A stretch of 64,000 bases of DNA from Coptis chinensis (Eukaryota > Streptophyta > Magnoliopsida > Ranunculales > Ranunculaceae), in the NCBI GenBank assembly GCA_015680905.1, contig CM027380.1:53957001-54021000 (forward strand). The letters are read 5' to 3'. The notes beneath the pieces were generated by a model, which worked only from the letters and a program-made list of their open reading frames with translations, did no database searches and was not told the origin of the DNA. Positions 34,505 through 46,640 of the stretch are shown here, piece after piece (positions within the stretch are counted from its first letter, which is position 1; every line of letters starts with the position of its first letter). Both the position numbers and the translations under genes were made by a program.

Positions 34505-35204
34505 TTATGCATTAGCCAATGCATATGTTATTGAACTTGGCATATGTGATGCAGTACAAGTTGCCAATGCATTTGTCAATGAACTTGGCATATGTCAATG
34601 AACTGGAAAAGCGGGCAACAAAGTCGGAAAGACATGGACGTGGCCATATTTAATTGGAAACGTCAAAATAAGCATAACCCACTGTTTTTCCGTGGGCCAC
34701 CCTCTCGGGCCTTAAATCCATCGTTTAGGCATTCAAAATCACGTTTTTGCCGTTTTAGGAAAGTTTTGTTTTTGCTATATCTTTTGATAGGAGAGTCCGT
34801 TTTTTATTTGGTCAGCTGTGTTAGTTATATTTTGATTAGTAGTTTCTTAATATGTGGTTATCCCAAAACTTTCCATTTTTGAAAAATTTCAACTTTTGTG
34901 GTAATCGGTATTTAAGCCTATATAAGGCTTGGTGGTAGTCCGTATTAGAGTTTTCAGTTTTGGTTTTGAGTTAATCATATTAAGAGTTACCACAATTGGA
35001 CCATGAACAATGATATTAAGAGTTAATCATTTTGAGTTAATCATATTATGAGCTATGAACATTCTTTGTTCATATCACAATTGGACTATGAACAGTGATT
35101 GATCATAGTTCGGAGTGTGAAGAGTATTACTCTTATTTATAAGCCCATATAAACTACAAACAATTAAGATCTAACAATTAATTATCCTCTTAATTATCGC
35201 TCCA
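34505..35204. other. Intergenic with short palindrome array 4 (34999-35115)
   Basis: ATGAACATTCTTTGTTCAT and ATGAACAGTGATTGATCAT lie near 35047-35108 with the spacer CACAATTGGACT. The rest is AT-rich without a recognisable gene. Confidence 0.6.
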
Positions 35205-35515
35205 TTAATTATTTTTACATAATACATTCGTACCGCGTTGGGTATGTAGTTTGTTATGTATGACGGTACGCTATGATATTTTTCATGACATACTATACTA
35301 TGTATGTTCTTTATAATCACATATAACATTATGTTTACATAGTACCTTCGAAAGGTGTTACTTTTATGACATACTTTCTTGGCTGACTATTCGGATGACA
35401 TACTCTCATGTATGTCAAACAGAATGATATATATACATTTGTCTATACTAATTTTTAGTGAATTTTAATGACATACTTTACTACGTATAATGCTTTGTGA
35501 GTTTTGAGATTTTGC
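35205..35515 (+). repeat. ~300-bp direct repeat flanking the FRS pseudogene, right copy
   Basis: Same orientation partner of 31911-32225, differing by small indels. The family core GACATACT also resembles the satellite at 25.1-26.7 kb. Confidence 0.85.
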
Positions 35516-35870
35516 GGCTCCCTTGGAGCCTTGGAGGAATGAATGTTGCACGCATCAATGAATGGTACGAGTTAGGAAAATTTTCTAGTAGGGTGAGTCC
35601 AAAACAAATAGCAACACAATAGCATTTTGGATAGTGATGGATAAATATGATGATCTATTTTGGATGATACTTAGGCACCTAGCTTTTCGGATAAGTGTGT
35701 AATTTCAGAACTTATAAATAACTATAAATAATTCCAAAATATAGTATTTGGTTGAATATGGATTTTGTTAGTTGGTTCAAATTTTCGTTTCATATGATTC
35801 TTAGGAAATTCGAAGAAAAGAGTGGAATCCGAAAAAGAGAAGCAATGAAATCTCATGTAATGACATCTAA

Positions 35871-35873
<3 letters not shown>

Positions 35874-35949
<76 letters not shown>
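35874..35949 (+). repeat. (GA)n microsatellite, about 38 repeats
   Basis: Perfect AG/GA run. The open frame 35752-35955 ending in Arg-Glu repeats is produced by it and is not a gene. Confidence 0.95.
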
Positions 35950-35952
<3 letters not shown>

Positions 35953-36134
35953 TGATTTTTTCGTTGTGAGAGAGTTAGATATGACATTTTCTTTCCTTTG
36001 TGAGAGAGTTAGAGAAAACTTTTAGATGGTTTCTTTGAGGTCTTTGAGAGAGAACATAACAACAAGAAGTACCAAATCCAAAATAAATTCTAACTTCATT
36101 AAGTCATGAGTATCTCCCAATAATTACATAGTCA

Positions 36135-36465
36135 TAAAAACCAAAGCACCTAATGAGTAATGAAATCCTCATGAAATTATCCTTAGCAAAATTGACATTT
36201 TCAGCAACATGGACAAAATGGATCATCACTCTTGTCCCCACATTCTAAAATCTAAATGGGACTCATAAACAACCAAAGCAACTAATGATCCTAACAAAAT
36301 ATACATTTTCAGCACCATATACAAAATGGATAATCACATTAGCATCCAGTATCCACATTCTAAATTTATAGGCAAAAAACTAACTAAAGCACCGAATGAC
36401 CCCTGAAAAGATATGCAGTTTCAACAACAACACAAAATGGATCACCACTTTAGTTCCCACATTCC
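36135..36465. repeat. Imperfect tandem repeat, three copies of ~110-130 bp
   Basis: CCAAAGCACCTAATGA-like phrases near 36141, 36274 and 36385, each followed by TTTTCAGCA.CAT..ACAAAATGGAT and a CCCACATTC phrase. It lies directly after the stop of the minus-strand gene at 36469 and may be its 3' untranslated region. Confidence 0.7.
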
Positions 36466-36468
36466 AAA

Positions 36469-37286
36469 TCATTTTTTGGTTAGATGATATAGCAACCATT
36501 CCCTACGCCTCTCCAGCCTTAACACCATGAACACCCTTGCTTTTTTGTCATCATCAAGGAGCTTTAAAGCTTTAATGAAAGTAATGCTATCTAGGTCAGG
36601 CACATTTTCTAATTTAGCAATGATCTTTGCTTCTTCTGTATGTTCAACACTAGAACCTGTAATTTGTTTCTTCATATTACGACCCTTTTCAGAAACTGCA
36701 ATAGTTTCCATGCCATGAATTGCCTCTTCCATACCCTCTCTAGTGATTTTTCACAGTTTCCTAGCATTGGATTGATTGCTTGATCGCGTTGATCTATTCC
36801 TCTTAGCATTAGTTGATGGGACTTGAACATTGTTCATCACCTTTTGCCTTCGTTCTAAATAAAAGACATATTTATTTAATCGATCGGTTGATAACCTTAA
36901 TACCGACAAGAGTAACGACAGAAAATGACGCCAACAATACATGTATTTACCAAGTTACCAACTAAGTCTGTGTATAGTTCATTTATCCTATTCATAATCC
37001 ATAAACCAAAATGACAACTGAAAAGGGACTGACCATTTTGATCCTTACCATGGCCCAAAGCAGCTAATTCTTCATCTACTAAGTTGATCACTACTACATT
37101 TGGGGGAGGAGTCACAGTGCCTCCTGCTTCAGCTCGGGCCGCTCTTGCTACCTCTATCTGATATATTAATTCAAGAAGAATCTGAGCCTCGTTCCTAGAT
37201 TGCCTAGAACGACGCATGATTCGCATGATACGTTGATTTCTTTCTTGAAAGTTCAGACCATTTCCACTTCGATTTGTCTGAGCCAT
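36469..37286 (-). pseudogene. Two-exon gene, Harbinger ORF1/Myb-SANT-like C-terminus, one premature stop
   Basis: Start ATG at 37286 (MAQTNRSGNGLNFQERN). Exon 1 (37286-37049) is rich in Arg and Gln and ends in a GTAAGG donor. The 194-nt intron (37048-36855) ends TTTATTTAG. Splicing is phase 1 and gives LAALGHERRQKVMNN in frame. Exon 2 (36854-36469) stays open except for one TGA at 36753-36751, where CGA to TGA would explain it, and ends with VPDLDSITFIKALKLL and KKARVFMVLRLERRREWLL. That tail pattern (L-KALxLL-DDxKAxxFMxL-RxxWLL) resembles C-termini of Myb/SANT-like proteins from PIF/Harbinger elements, but no Myb domain is visible. Either a recently lost gene or one read with the stop skipped. 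Confidence 0.6.
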
Positions 37287-38565
37287 ATGAAACCTAAAAT
37301 AAAAAGTTTTTATAACTCTCTGAGGTACCAATAAACCACCCTACCTCTACTAAAGCCTGTGCAGTTAAATCGCTACTCGGTCGCTACTCGCTTGAAGAGC
37401 GAGTAGTGAGTAGGTGTAATCGGTCGGGGATTAATTGGATGATTTTTCATAACACTAAATTTCTTTACAAATAATTATTAAATATATTTAACTTTGAAAT
37501 ACCAACATAATGAAGCCAATTAAGAACCCAATCAATCAATAAACAATTAAAATACTCAATCAACTAAAATAAATATGATTAAAGTGTAGAACTTTACGTT
37601 AATCGAGGGTTATCGAATCAGCAAAATGTTGAGTTCAATGTATAACATTGAAATAGTGAACACAATTACTTTCGGTTAATCGGCCTAATCGGCCGAAAGT
37701 ACTTGGGGAGTTTTTGAGCCCGACAGATCGGGATTAAATTGTTAGTCTGTCGGGCTAAGCAGCGAAAGTACTAGCTTAGTACTCAACGATGTAATAGCCC
37801 AGACTAAAGCTCTATAAAGATGTACAAATGCTCCAAAATAAAATGATTTCCAAAATGATATATTATTTAAGTTTGGTGACGTGGTGGAGACTGGAGAGAG
37901 AGAGGAGTGAAATTTCAGTGATTTCAGGGGAAGGAAATTTTGTGAAATTATCACACGTGTCAGAGGGCTGGTGGGGAAATCTGCGTTGGTTAATGGAAGA
38001 AAATTTACCTGAAATTTTTTGATTCTTGATTTAATCCCAGGAGTTCGGAAGATCTAAAATTATTGTGAATATACCTGCTGGTTCCTCCTCGTAGGATGAA
38101 GACTTGCCTAATTAGTACCAATGGCAAAGACGATGAAGCCTCACCCCACTATGAACCCTAACATCTTCATCACTCAAAGTTCTCTCAATCCACTGGTCAA
38201 CATAAACTTCCCCACTCAAACTATCACTGGTCATTGACATTGCAAAATAAAAAAGCCATAAAAAGAAGAAGAAAGATCAAATTTTTATTAAAAGCACGCA
38301 CCTGATAGCAAAGGATAGAAAATTTTTCTTTTCTTTCTCTGCCTTTCCTTTGATTGAAGAATGAAGGGACGAAAACCTTTCACAAACCGAAAAGGCAAAA
38401 CCCTTTACCCCGCACAAACCTTAAAACCGACAAAACCTTTCGTGATTCCCATGACAAAGCAATGATAACTTCGCCCACAAACCTGTCCAACACGTGTTCC
38501 AAAACTTTATTTTACCATTCCTTTTTTCCACATTAAATACGTCCTGCGCACCATAGATTTATCCT
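37287..38565. other. Intergenic, no gene recognised
   Basis: Open frames such as 37742-37954 (-), 37828-38022 (+) and 38354-38536 (+) show no family resemblance. GAGCGAGTAGTGAGTAG-type short repeats lie near 37380-37415, and a GCCCGACAGATCGGGA / AGTCTGTCGGGCT inverted pair near 37718-37757. Confidence 0.5.
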
Positions 38566-38692
38566 AAAATAAAGGGGGCTTGTGTAAGTACTTTCCATTC
38601 TGCACCCAGTACACGTGTCCACACATCAGGTAGTGTTCCACCAGTTCGTACCAAGTCATCAGGTCGTTATCCCCTAAACACCAAACCTCTAC
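38535..38692 (+). mobile_element. LTR-retrotransposon remnant: polypurine tract and LTR start
   Basis: AAAATAAAGGGGGC (PPT-like) precedes TGTGTAAGTACTTTCC. The same junction is at 55419-55434 (minus) and, diverged, at 56876-56910 (+). The stretch from TGTG to ACCAAACCTCTACA is about 110 bp. It is preceded by GCGCACCATAGATTTA, the terminal motif of a MITE family found at 42.6 and 55.7 kb. Confidence 0.6.
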
Positions 38693-39169
38693 AATTGATT
38701 AGGCTATTTTATTATGACTGCTATTTGATTATGACTGCTACAAACAAACAAATTGATTATGTTCTCGCTATTGTTTGCAAAATTATGGAAACTTTTTTTA
38801 AATGGTCGATGGGATATCCCTAAAGTAGCAAATGCAAAAGCAAAGACGCTAAAGATGCTCTAAGCTTGCATGCTACTTACCACGAACAAACCAAGAAGTC
38901 GGACTCTAGAACATCATTTGTTTATGCAAAATTTTGAAAGGGGTTGTTTAATGAAGAATTAATGTAGAAGGATAAAACATTATATTTTGACATGTATGAA
39001 TGTAATGTTGAATGCGCCCAAGATATCTCATATATTGTTATGAAAGACAAATAAGAATCAGATATCCAGATATCAGTTGTTATGAAAGTGAGCTATTATT
39101 GATGTTTATCATGTGTTCTCTTAATTTTTATTTTCTTATTTGAAACTATTATAAACTCATGTCTTACAA
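38693..39169. other. Intergenic, nothing recognised
   Basis: AT-rich. No coding frame or repeat structure beyond short runs is seen. Confidence 0.5.
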
Positions 39170-39262
39170 GTGTGAACACTGAATGTTCATACTCTTGTTG
39201 GAATATGAACATTCAGTGTTCATACAATGGAACTACTTAACACCTAATGTTCATACTCTTTG
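39170..39262. repeat. Palindromic minisatellite array 5
   Basis: TGAACACTGAATGTTCA and TGAACATTCAGTGTTCA with spacer TACTCTTGTTGGAATA, then a decayed half-unit. Confidence 0.8.
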
Positions 39263-39681
39263 TTGAATTACTACATTCATGAGTAGTAATCGTCCTTCTT
39301 AGGAACTTTTTGTCGAACCTAAATTTGTGTGTTAACTATGGTGATAAGTTTTTGTGAGTTTTTCTCGTCAGAAATAGGTAGTTGAAGTAGGTAATAAACA
39401 TTATTGACACGTAAAACCAAAGATAAACCTACAAAGAATAAATTCCGAAGGTAACATGAACATCAACACTTGCATAAACTAGAAAGATTGATGTCACCCT
39501 AAATATATGTAGTACATTACAAGATATTACTTAATTTTAAATAAAAATATAAGCTCCATTAAATATAACATGAATGGTGACATCAACTACGGGTTAAGCC
39601 GAGTTGCAGTGAAGTCTGACATGAATGGGAGAATGGAGTGATTGCCGAAGGTTGGGATTTTTTTGACAAATACCAACTTCT

Positions 39682-40179
39682 CTAGACTGAAATCGCACTC
39701 AAAGGATCCCCGCCGCATTCAAAAACTGCAATATGTTCTGTGAGTAGGTCGACGAAACACGGGTGATGGTAAGAGGAATACAATTTGTCCAATGAATACG
39801 TCCTCGGTTCACTCCACAACCTGTTGTCGTATTCATGTAAAACTTTAAGTTCTAATTTCGTAATAGCAATGTTCTCCTCACCCCAGAACCTGAACATAAT
39901 AGCAATAGTACCATTAAACTGAAACAGTTTGTACGACTTTGGTGGGGATTTAGTCTGCTGTAGTCCAATCCTCGTCCAAGATTCAAGGGCAATGTTAAAT
40001 ACCAATATGCCTGCATCATAAAGAGACCAGTGAAGAGATCCTTTTGCAGCCACTGCGGGCTGGTTCTTGATGTGTTCATCATTAAATGACAACTCCAAGT
40101 TGTTCAACCTTCTCCATTTCAAACTACGGGAATCGAATAATTCAATATACATGATGATTGAGTGATTATAGGTTTTCAT
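39682..40179 (-). pseudogene. F-box associated (FBA) domain fragment
   Basis: A 165-codon minus-strand frame with LFDSRSLKWRRLNNLEL, AAKGSLHWSLYDAGILVFNI, ESWTRIGLQQT and FRFWGEENIAITKLELKVL. This is the arrangement of F-box-associated interaction repeats in SCF substrate receptors (KGSLHW followed by I..FN). No F-box precedes it. The first residues (MKTYNHS) come from the edge of the segmental duplication beginning at 40153, so the natural upstream part has been replaced. The frame itself is open, but without an F-box it is probably a relic. Confidence 0.7.
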
Positions 40180-41358
40180 GGATTTTCATGGCTTAGGCTG
40201 TGCAGATGTCTCAATAGTAACAGAATTGAATTTCGATTGGGACATAGTCGCCATGGAATCTATTTGATTCTATCCTTAAGTTGCCATGGAATCTATTTGA
40301 CTCTGCATTGATTAAACATCTTTCTTTAGTTTCCAAGTCTTGAAGAAGCTTACAATCTTCTCGATTTGCATCGGCCGCCAACTAACACACTTCAAACTCG
40401 CATTGTAACTTTGTCACCGATTATTTACATTGCCAAAATACTTGATGAAGAGAAACACTCACTGCTTATGAAGAGAAACACTACGCCAATGTAACATTGC
40501 TTTGGCGTAAAACTCCACAAATGTCGGCCCTTCCGGCGCTTTCATCGATCTTGTAATCCCGTAATTTTAGGAGTGGAATTTGACTCTTTAACACCAAGCT
40601 TCCGCTTATTCCCCTTCTTTTAATTTGTTTGCCAACGCCAACTACATCTCTTTGTAGTTCGCCGCACCGGTGGTCCTTCTAGCTGAAAAATCTGATGCCC
40701 CTTTTGTAATCGCTCGTTGCACCCGCTTGTGTTGCCTTGACAATTGTGGAATTAGGCAATGGAGTCGATGCCTCGTAACATCAAGATATATGTGAAAACA
40801 ATAAAATACAATTAAGAACACTATATTGTCTTTAGCTATATTGTCAAATATATCAGATGTCCTCTAATATACTGAAATAACAAATTGAACTATTTAAGTA
40901 AATAACAAATTCACAGTCAACTGACTCTCAAACGGTCGAAGAAATATAGATATAGGGAATGGATCAGTTTACCCACTTTCATACTCTAAATAGCGTGTCG
41001 TATCAATTAATCTAATGGCCAGTTTTTTGCTTAGGTGGACAACCATGTACTTTGTTCAGAAGGAATATGGCTTTGAGCTTGAGTCGAGAACTCAAGAGCC
41101 GAAACTAGTAATGAGTTAAGGATAATCATGGGTCCCATTTCTTCTCTCTCATTCCTTTCCTTTGTTGTTCATACTCAGTGTTCATAGTCTACTAGGAGTA
41201 TGAACACTGAATGTTCATATTATTGTTGGACTATGAACATTCAGTGTTCATACTCTTAGTGGACTATGAACATTGAATGTTCATACTCTTGTTGGACTAT
41301 GAACATTCAGTGTTCATACTCCTAGTGGACTAAGAACATAGAATGTTCATACTCTTGT
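40153..41358. repeat. Segmental duplication, copy A
   Basis: Nearly identical over long stretches to 52138-53308, same orientation, from GATTATAGGTTTTCATGG to a palindrome array ending AGAACATAGAATGTTCA. It differs by small indels and a short duplicated phrase (GAATCTATTTGA near 40255 and 40288). No credible gene inside. Confidence 0.92.
41167..41358. repeat. Palindromic minisatellite array 6
   Basis: Five to six palindromes with alternating centres (ACTGAATG, TTCAGTG, TTGAATG) and 14-base spacers ACTCTTGTTGGACT, ACTCTTAGTGGACT, ACTCCTAGTGGACT. It forms the right edge of duplication copy A. Confidence 0.9.
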
Positions 41359-42330
41359 TCATACCGAAAGAGCGTGCAAAGGATCAACTTGACTATTAGT
41401 GGCACAATATTGCTAGTGTAACTATACAACAAGTCTTTGAATGGAGTTATGACGAACAGAAGATCATAACTAGCAACGAGATTTGTGATCAAGCAATAGC
41501 ACAAAATCTGAAGGGCGCGACTATCACACATGGGCAGTACTACGAAGTCAAGCATGATTGGTTTAGAAAAATGACGTGGTGAGAATAGATAACTAAAACG
41601 AGAAATAGACGAGAAAAGTAAAGGTAAATATCACAATGAGTTCATTCTATCTCCTTTTACTAATCTCTCTCTTTCTTCAGCTAAATACATTGATCTTCGT
41701 TGGTGTTTGTATGTTATATTCACAGTTTGATCTCTCACATTGATTCATCAAAATCTTATTTAACATAAATGATGAAGAGACAACTGAAAGGGATAGAAAA
41801 CATATTGCAACACAGATGGATACTGATGAACATAAGATGAATTCATAATCTGTTGCTGAGTATTTACAGGACTAGTGCTACATGGAGACAGAAAATAGCC
41901 CCATCATTGTTAGTCAACCAACTATTGTTCTTGTTGTAAGTTTTAGAAGCATAACACCCATATGAAAGAGAAACTCGTCTCTTTCATCTTCCCCTGGCCT
42001 TGTGGACCTAGCCTTAACTCAAGCTTTTTATCTTCTGCAACTCCCAACTTCTTTTCTCTATCCTTGTGTATCAAATCTGTTTCAACTTAGGGAAATCCCA
42101 AGGAAGAAAAAAGTGAACTTGTGCTATTCTGGATCGGTCTGTTTTATTTCTCTCTCTCTCTCTTTTTGGTTATCTCAATTTCTCCTATCTTTTCGCGTTT
42201 TTTTTTTAAAGTTTTCGCCACGTCATTTTTTTTAGACCAATCCGGTTGATAGTGCTGGACATGTCTGATAGTCGCGCCCGAAAAGGTAATTTTTGTGGGA
42301 CCCAATAAAAGTTAATTTGAAGAGTTGCGC
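41359..42330. other. Intergenic, no gene recognised
   Basis: The frames at 41322-41555 (-) and 42002-42235 (+) lack family resemblance. The latter is driven by CT-rich DNA. Confidence 0.5.
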
Positions 42331-42586
42331 ATGCTGTATGGTACGCAAGATCTATGGGCCTTTGGATCAGTACTTTTTTTTTGTGAAATACACACTCACC
42401 TCTGTGTGTGAGTGGCCCAGATGTGAGGGTGCACGATACATCTCGCGCACAGTAGATTTAGCCTAATCTATGGTGTGCGAGATGTATGGGCCTTTGGATC
42501 AGTACTTTGTGATGCAATAATACACACGCACCCCCTGTGGATGAGTGGTCCACATTAAATACACCATGCGCACCATAGATTTACCC
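42331..42586. mobile_element. Two adjacent MITE-like inverted-repeat units
   Basis: Unit 1 (about 42331-42462) and unit 2 (about 42471-42586) share ATGGGCCTTTGGATCAGTAC. Each has opposed ends: AATCTATGG(TG/..)GCGAGATGTA on the left and CGCACCATAGATTTACCC or CGCACAGTAGATTTAGCC on the right. The same terminal motif occurs at 25003-25025, 38555, 55434-55451 and 55733-55750. Confidence 0.6.
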
Positions 42587-43428
42587 ATTTGAATATTGTT
42601 ACCCATATAAGTCTCAATTTGAAGAGAAATTGATTCGCATATTCTCTCTCCAAATGTCCAAAAGGACTTTTTCTCTCTCCAACCCAAAAACCCTTATTTG
42701 AGGCTTTCTCTCTTCAATTTAGGGAGAAAGCCTCAAACACCAGACTCAAACCCTAAATTGAAAATGAAATTGTATACCCGCAGTGGAAGGTACACTTCAA
42801 GTTTTTATTTTAATTTGATGTGATTGTATTCGTATTTGTGCAATTATATTTTCGGAACCCTTATATTTTCACCATTTTCCCATATATTTTTTTCTTGAAC
42901 AAATGTGTAGTGTTATTTACTTACATTTTAGGTTAAGTTTGGGTAAAAGGTTTAGAATCGTGACAAATATAATAAGTGAAAAATATTTTAAATGAAGGTT
43001 ATGATAGAGTTGGCTATCCCGGTGGGTGTTCGGTTATAATGATCTGTCTTCTCAATTTGAAAAAAACTTTCAATTTGAGAGGATAGATCATTATAACTAT
43101 ACATCCACCGGAGGTAGGTAACTCTTTCATGTCCAAGTTTTCAATTATTTCTTTACGTTTTAGGTTAAGTTTTGGTACAAGGTTGTTCCATAGATATAGA
43201 TAAATATCTGCCACACAGTGATACATCACATAAGACAATGCTGCTTTAGTTATTTTCATTGTCGAATTTGGTAATTACATTTGATCATGAGATATCTTAT
43301 TGTAGTTATTGGTAGAGGTGGAGAAGGTATTTTGATTGGGGAAACAATGTTTACTATTTCAGATTGGTGAAACTGTTGGCTAATTAGGAAGAAAAAATGT
43401 TATTATGTTTTATGTTATTTTTCCTAGG
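42587..43428. other. Intergenic with short inverted repeat
   Basis: GGTTATAATGATCTGTCTTCTC (43032-43053) and its near-complement around 43078-43098 face each other across a 24-bp centre, giving a possible hairpin. No gene seen. Confidence 0.5.
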
Positions 43429-43975
43429 ATGAAGAAAGATGTGTATAAATATAAGCCTAAAAAGTTGAAGACGGTCGACCTCGAGGTGGTATCAAGGTTA
43501 CGGTCGATGTTTGTCCAAAATGCTCGAGGATAAGTTGTTTTCGACATTTGATATAGATGAAAGGGTTGATTTCAGGAAATCACCTTTTGGTTTTCTTCTA
43601 GATATTAATATAGTAGATCCGACTGACAGTAAAAGGTATACTATGCTTGCCCACTGCAATCTGATTGTGGAAGTGTTGCAAAAGAGGATTTTACCACTGA
43701 CTTACAAATTAAAAGAGGTATACTTAACTTTCAAGGAGTCGGACGTGGCCCTTCTTACTGGACTGTCCACAGATCGACCTCCTGACTGGTATTTCCGGAT
43801 GGATTCAACGGTGCCTACTACCTTCCGGTTAAGGTATTTTAGGACAACCAAACTTCGACGCAGTTACTGTGACGATGTTTTGCTAACGGAGATTTTGACG
43901 GCAAGGATGTTAGCTAAGACAAAGTCAGTACGGAGGAATAAGACGACTAGGAATGACATATTTTGACTCACGCAC
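43429..43975 (+). pseudogene. DUF1985-like domain of an Ulp1-type transposon gene, copy 1
   Basis: ATG at 43429 directly follows an acceptor-like TTTTCCTAG. After a 1-nt slip near 43520 the frame reads KMLEDKLFSTFDIDERVDF and RKSPFGFLLDI, HCNLIVEVLQKRILPLTYKL, SDVALLTGLSTDRPPDWYF. It aligns residue by residue to the copy at 45729 (KMLEEQLFSTFDNDET, KSPFGFLLDL, ALLTSLSTEPPPQWFY). The G/LP-ll-TGL pattern is that of DUF1985, which precedes Ulp1 peptidases in plant transposon genes. It stands alone, without the peptidase, so it is a truncated tandem duplicate. Confidence 0.75.
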
Positions 43976-45728
43976 TTATTTGTACTAATTGTATCCATAT
44001 TTTCTTCATCTATTAATAGGACGGAGAAGCTGAAAAGGTTGATGATGGTGACAACCGTGATGATGCTGACAACAAAAATATTTGTTTAAAAGTGGAGCAC
44101 TTTTAAGTATGCGTATAATGTACTTCCCAAATGCAATTATAGTTACGGATCCTTATATTTAAGAGTAAACATTACTGCGTGTTACATTTTTTTAGGGGTG
44201 AGTAAATTTTAAGTGAGACACTGTATTGTACGTATGAGGCAATGTAGTGTAGGCTGGTTATGAAACTATTTTATCGCAGCTACCGTTTCATAGCCGTTGG
44301 CTCAATTGAGGGGAAAGCAACAGGCTATTCTCATAGATGATTTGTACTACAGGTGAAGGAATGCTACACTTGAAGAACTAGGATCTGATACTATCTCTGT
44401 ACAATTTGGGAAAAACTCAAAACCAATTGTATATGCAGATCAAATATTTATTTTTTTCTGCGACAATGTAGATTACCTGTGCGACAATGTAGTATAAGGT
44501 CTATTTTATGTGCAACTAACTCACATTTATCTTATATACTGTTGTAATTTTTTATCCTTATATTTAAGAATTCTATCTTGTTGATACTGATCACTGTCAG
44601 AAGTCCTAATAAGGCTATATTGGCAAGTATACCCGCTCAAACACCAACCCACGAATCAGGTAGCTTTCAATAAATAGGATAAGAGCATAAGAACTTTGAT
44701 GTCAAGATGTTTCATTTTGATTTGGAAATGAAGCGTTTGCACTGGATACCCTTGTAGAATTTATGAAAGAGGATGATGAGAAGAATGTTTAGTCCATGTT
44801 AAATCTGGTTTAGTCCACAATGTCTCTTAAGCGGTTGTAATTCAGTTTTTTTGAGGTGCATAAGTATTTAATTTAGTTATAGTAATCAAATTCTAAGTAT
44901 AAAGGAACCGAAGTTTTTGATAATAACTTTTTATTATTTCCTCCAGATCCATTTTATTTCTACCTAGATTCATAATTAGTAATCGTAAAGACTATATAAA
45001 TAAGATGTAGAAAACTACGTTAGATCCTACCTAAAACATTACCTAGAAGCAGATCCTCATTATCTAAACGAACCCGAAATAGACCATTGGGAAGTGATTC
45101 AGTAATTAAATCTTCATGTATCCATTTTTGTTGTAACTCGTTGTTCAAACAACTATTCATACTTGATTGTCTAATAGAGCGCGCTCACTTAATTGTGGAG
45201 AAGAAGATGGACTAATTTTAAACTTTTTAAATTGAATACGTGTTTAATTATTAATTAGAAAATAATGAGAATGCTCTTATTGGTGAGAGTGCTGATGGAA
45301 TTTAGCAGTATAATTGGTGGTTAACAAATTCGGACTCAATTTCTACCTGCTTCATGGGGACCACCTCAGCAATCCCAAATATTTAGTTCCTTTCCTTTAG
45401 CTTTTGGGGGAAAACAAGAAGTAGGAAAGTTTATATTCCTCTCTCTATTTGTCTTTTCGTAAGTTCTCTCTCGAAAGCTTAACATTGAAGTCAACTTTTC
45501 AACCCAAATTTCTGTCGTTTAAATCGGATTTAAATTTTGGAACAACGTGATTTGGTTTTTTCCTTCAAGGTATGAACTTTACTGAACTATATCGGTTGAT
45601 TTGACCATATTTGTTTTCCTTAATTGTACCCTAATTTCTATAGTTGAAAATGTTACTACTTTTAATTTGACTACTTTCATATTTAGGTTACAATGTTTGA
45701 AATTGAAAATTTAATTTTCTTGTGTAGA
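43976..45728. other. Intergenic between DUF1985 copies, no gene recognised
   Basis: A phrase GCGACAATGTAG(A/T).T repeats near 44460 and 44492. The rest is AT-rich with no coding signal. Confidence 0.5.
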
Positions 45729-46640
45729 ATGAAAAAGGGTGGTGGCAAGAAGAAAGTAGTGCCTAATTGGAACTATATGGAGAAAGAGAAGGAGGTGAAG
45801 AAGAAGGTTGTTTCGAAGAAAAAGGAAAAGCCGAAACCTCCTCCGCGAAAAAACATCAAAGTTACTTGTCGATGTTCTCCAAAAATGCTGGAAGAGCAAC
45901 TGTTTTCCACATTCGACAACGATGAAACCGAACATTTTAAAAAGTCTCCATTTGGTTTTCTCCTTGATTTGAGTTCAGTTGATGTGGAAGGCGGTGAGAA
46001 AACTCATTTGGTTACCCACCCAAATTTGATTGTTGAGGTTTTGGAAAAGAAGATTTTGCCAATAACTTTCAACATAGGAAACCAATATTTGACTTTCAAT
46101 CCTTCCGATGTGGCCCTCCTTACCAGTCTATCCACAGAGCCACCACCTCAGTGGTTTTACAAAATAGACGTGTTTGACCCTTCTGATTTTCGTCTAAGGT
46201 ATTTTCAATCGGAGGGAAGATGCTCGACTCTGCTTGGGGCCGTTATGCTGACTGAGTTTGCGGTAGCAAGGAAAAAAGCTAAGTGAGTTTTTCAGACGTA
46301 AATGATCCGAACACCGCGGACGACATCCACCGACTTAACCGCTTGTTTGTGCTCGGGCTTTCCTCTTGCCAAGCCGTTTGAAGGCGCTGATCTCAAACAT
46401 ATTGGTATTGCAGCTGATTTGAAGAAGTTCGACAAATTCCCTTTGGGGTATCCGACGCTTGAAGGCATTCGTGGTGGTGTTGAGGCTCTACATACGATAT
46501 ATGGAGAAACACTTTCAGTTCAACCGAAAAGCGCTTACCCACACCCTATATGGGTGTGCACTAGCATTCGAAAGTGTTGGGTTTTCCTTCATGTGCCCAC
46601 TTTGAATGTCCACCGTGGATGGTGAGATATTCCCCTAGTT
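45729..46640 (+). pseudogene. DUF1985-like domain of an Ulp1-type transposon gene, copy 2
   Basis: Start chosen at ATG 45729 (MKKGGGKKKVVPNWN) because it follows the same TGTAG acceptor context as copy 1; the upstream ATG at 45693 gives an unrelated N-terminus. A Lys-rich leader precedes CRCSPKMLEEQLFSTF and KSPFGFLLDL, then NLIVEVLEKKILPITFNIG and DVALLTSLSTEPPPQWFY. The frame ends at 46286. A second block in another frame reads DPNTADDIHRLNRLFVLG (about 46306-46360), then DLKKFDKFPLGYPTLEGI. These proteins are transposon-encoded with unknown molecular role; the domain sits upstream of a SUMO-protease-like module. Confidence 0.78.

Noticed and set aside
35752..35955. Open frame with an Arg-Glu repeat
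   Set aside because: Translation of the (GA)n microsatellite.
41167..41358. Similarity of TGAACA/TGTTCA arms to steroid-hormone response elements
   Set aside because: The centre is 5 bp, not 3, and plants lack these receptors.
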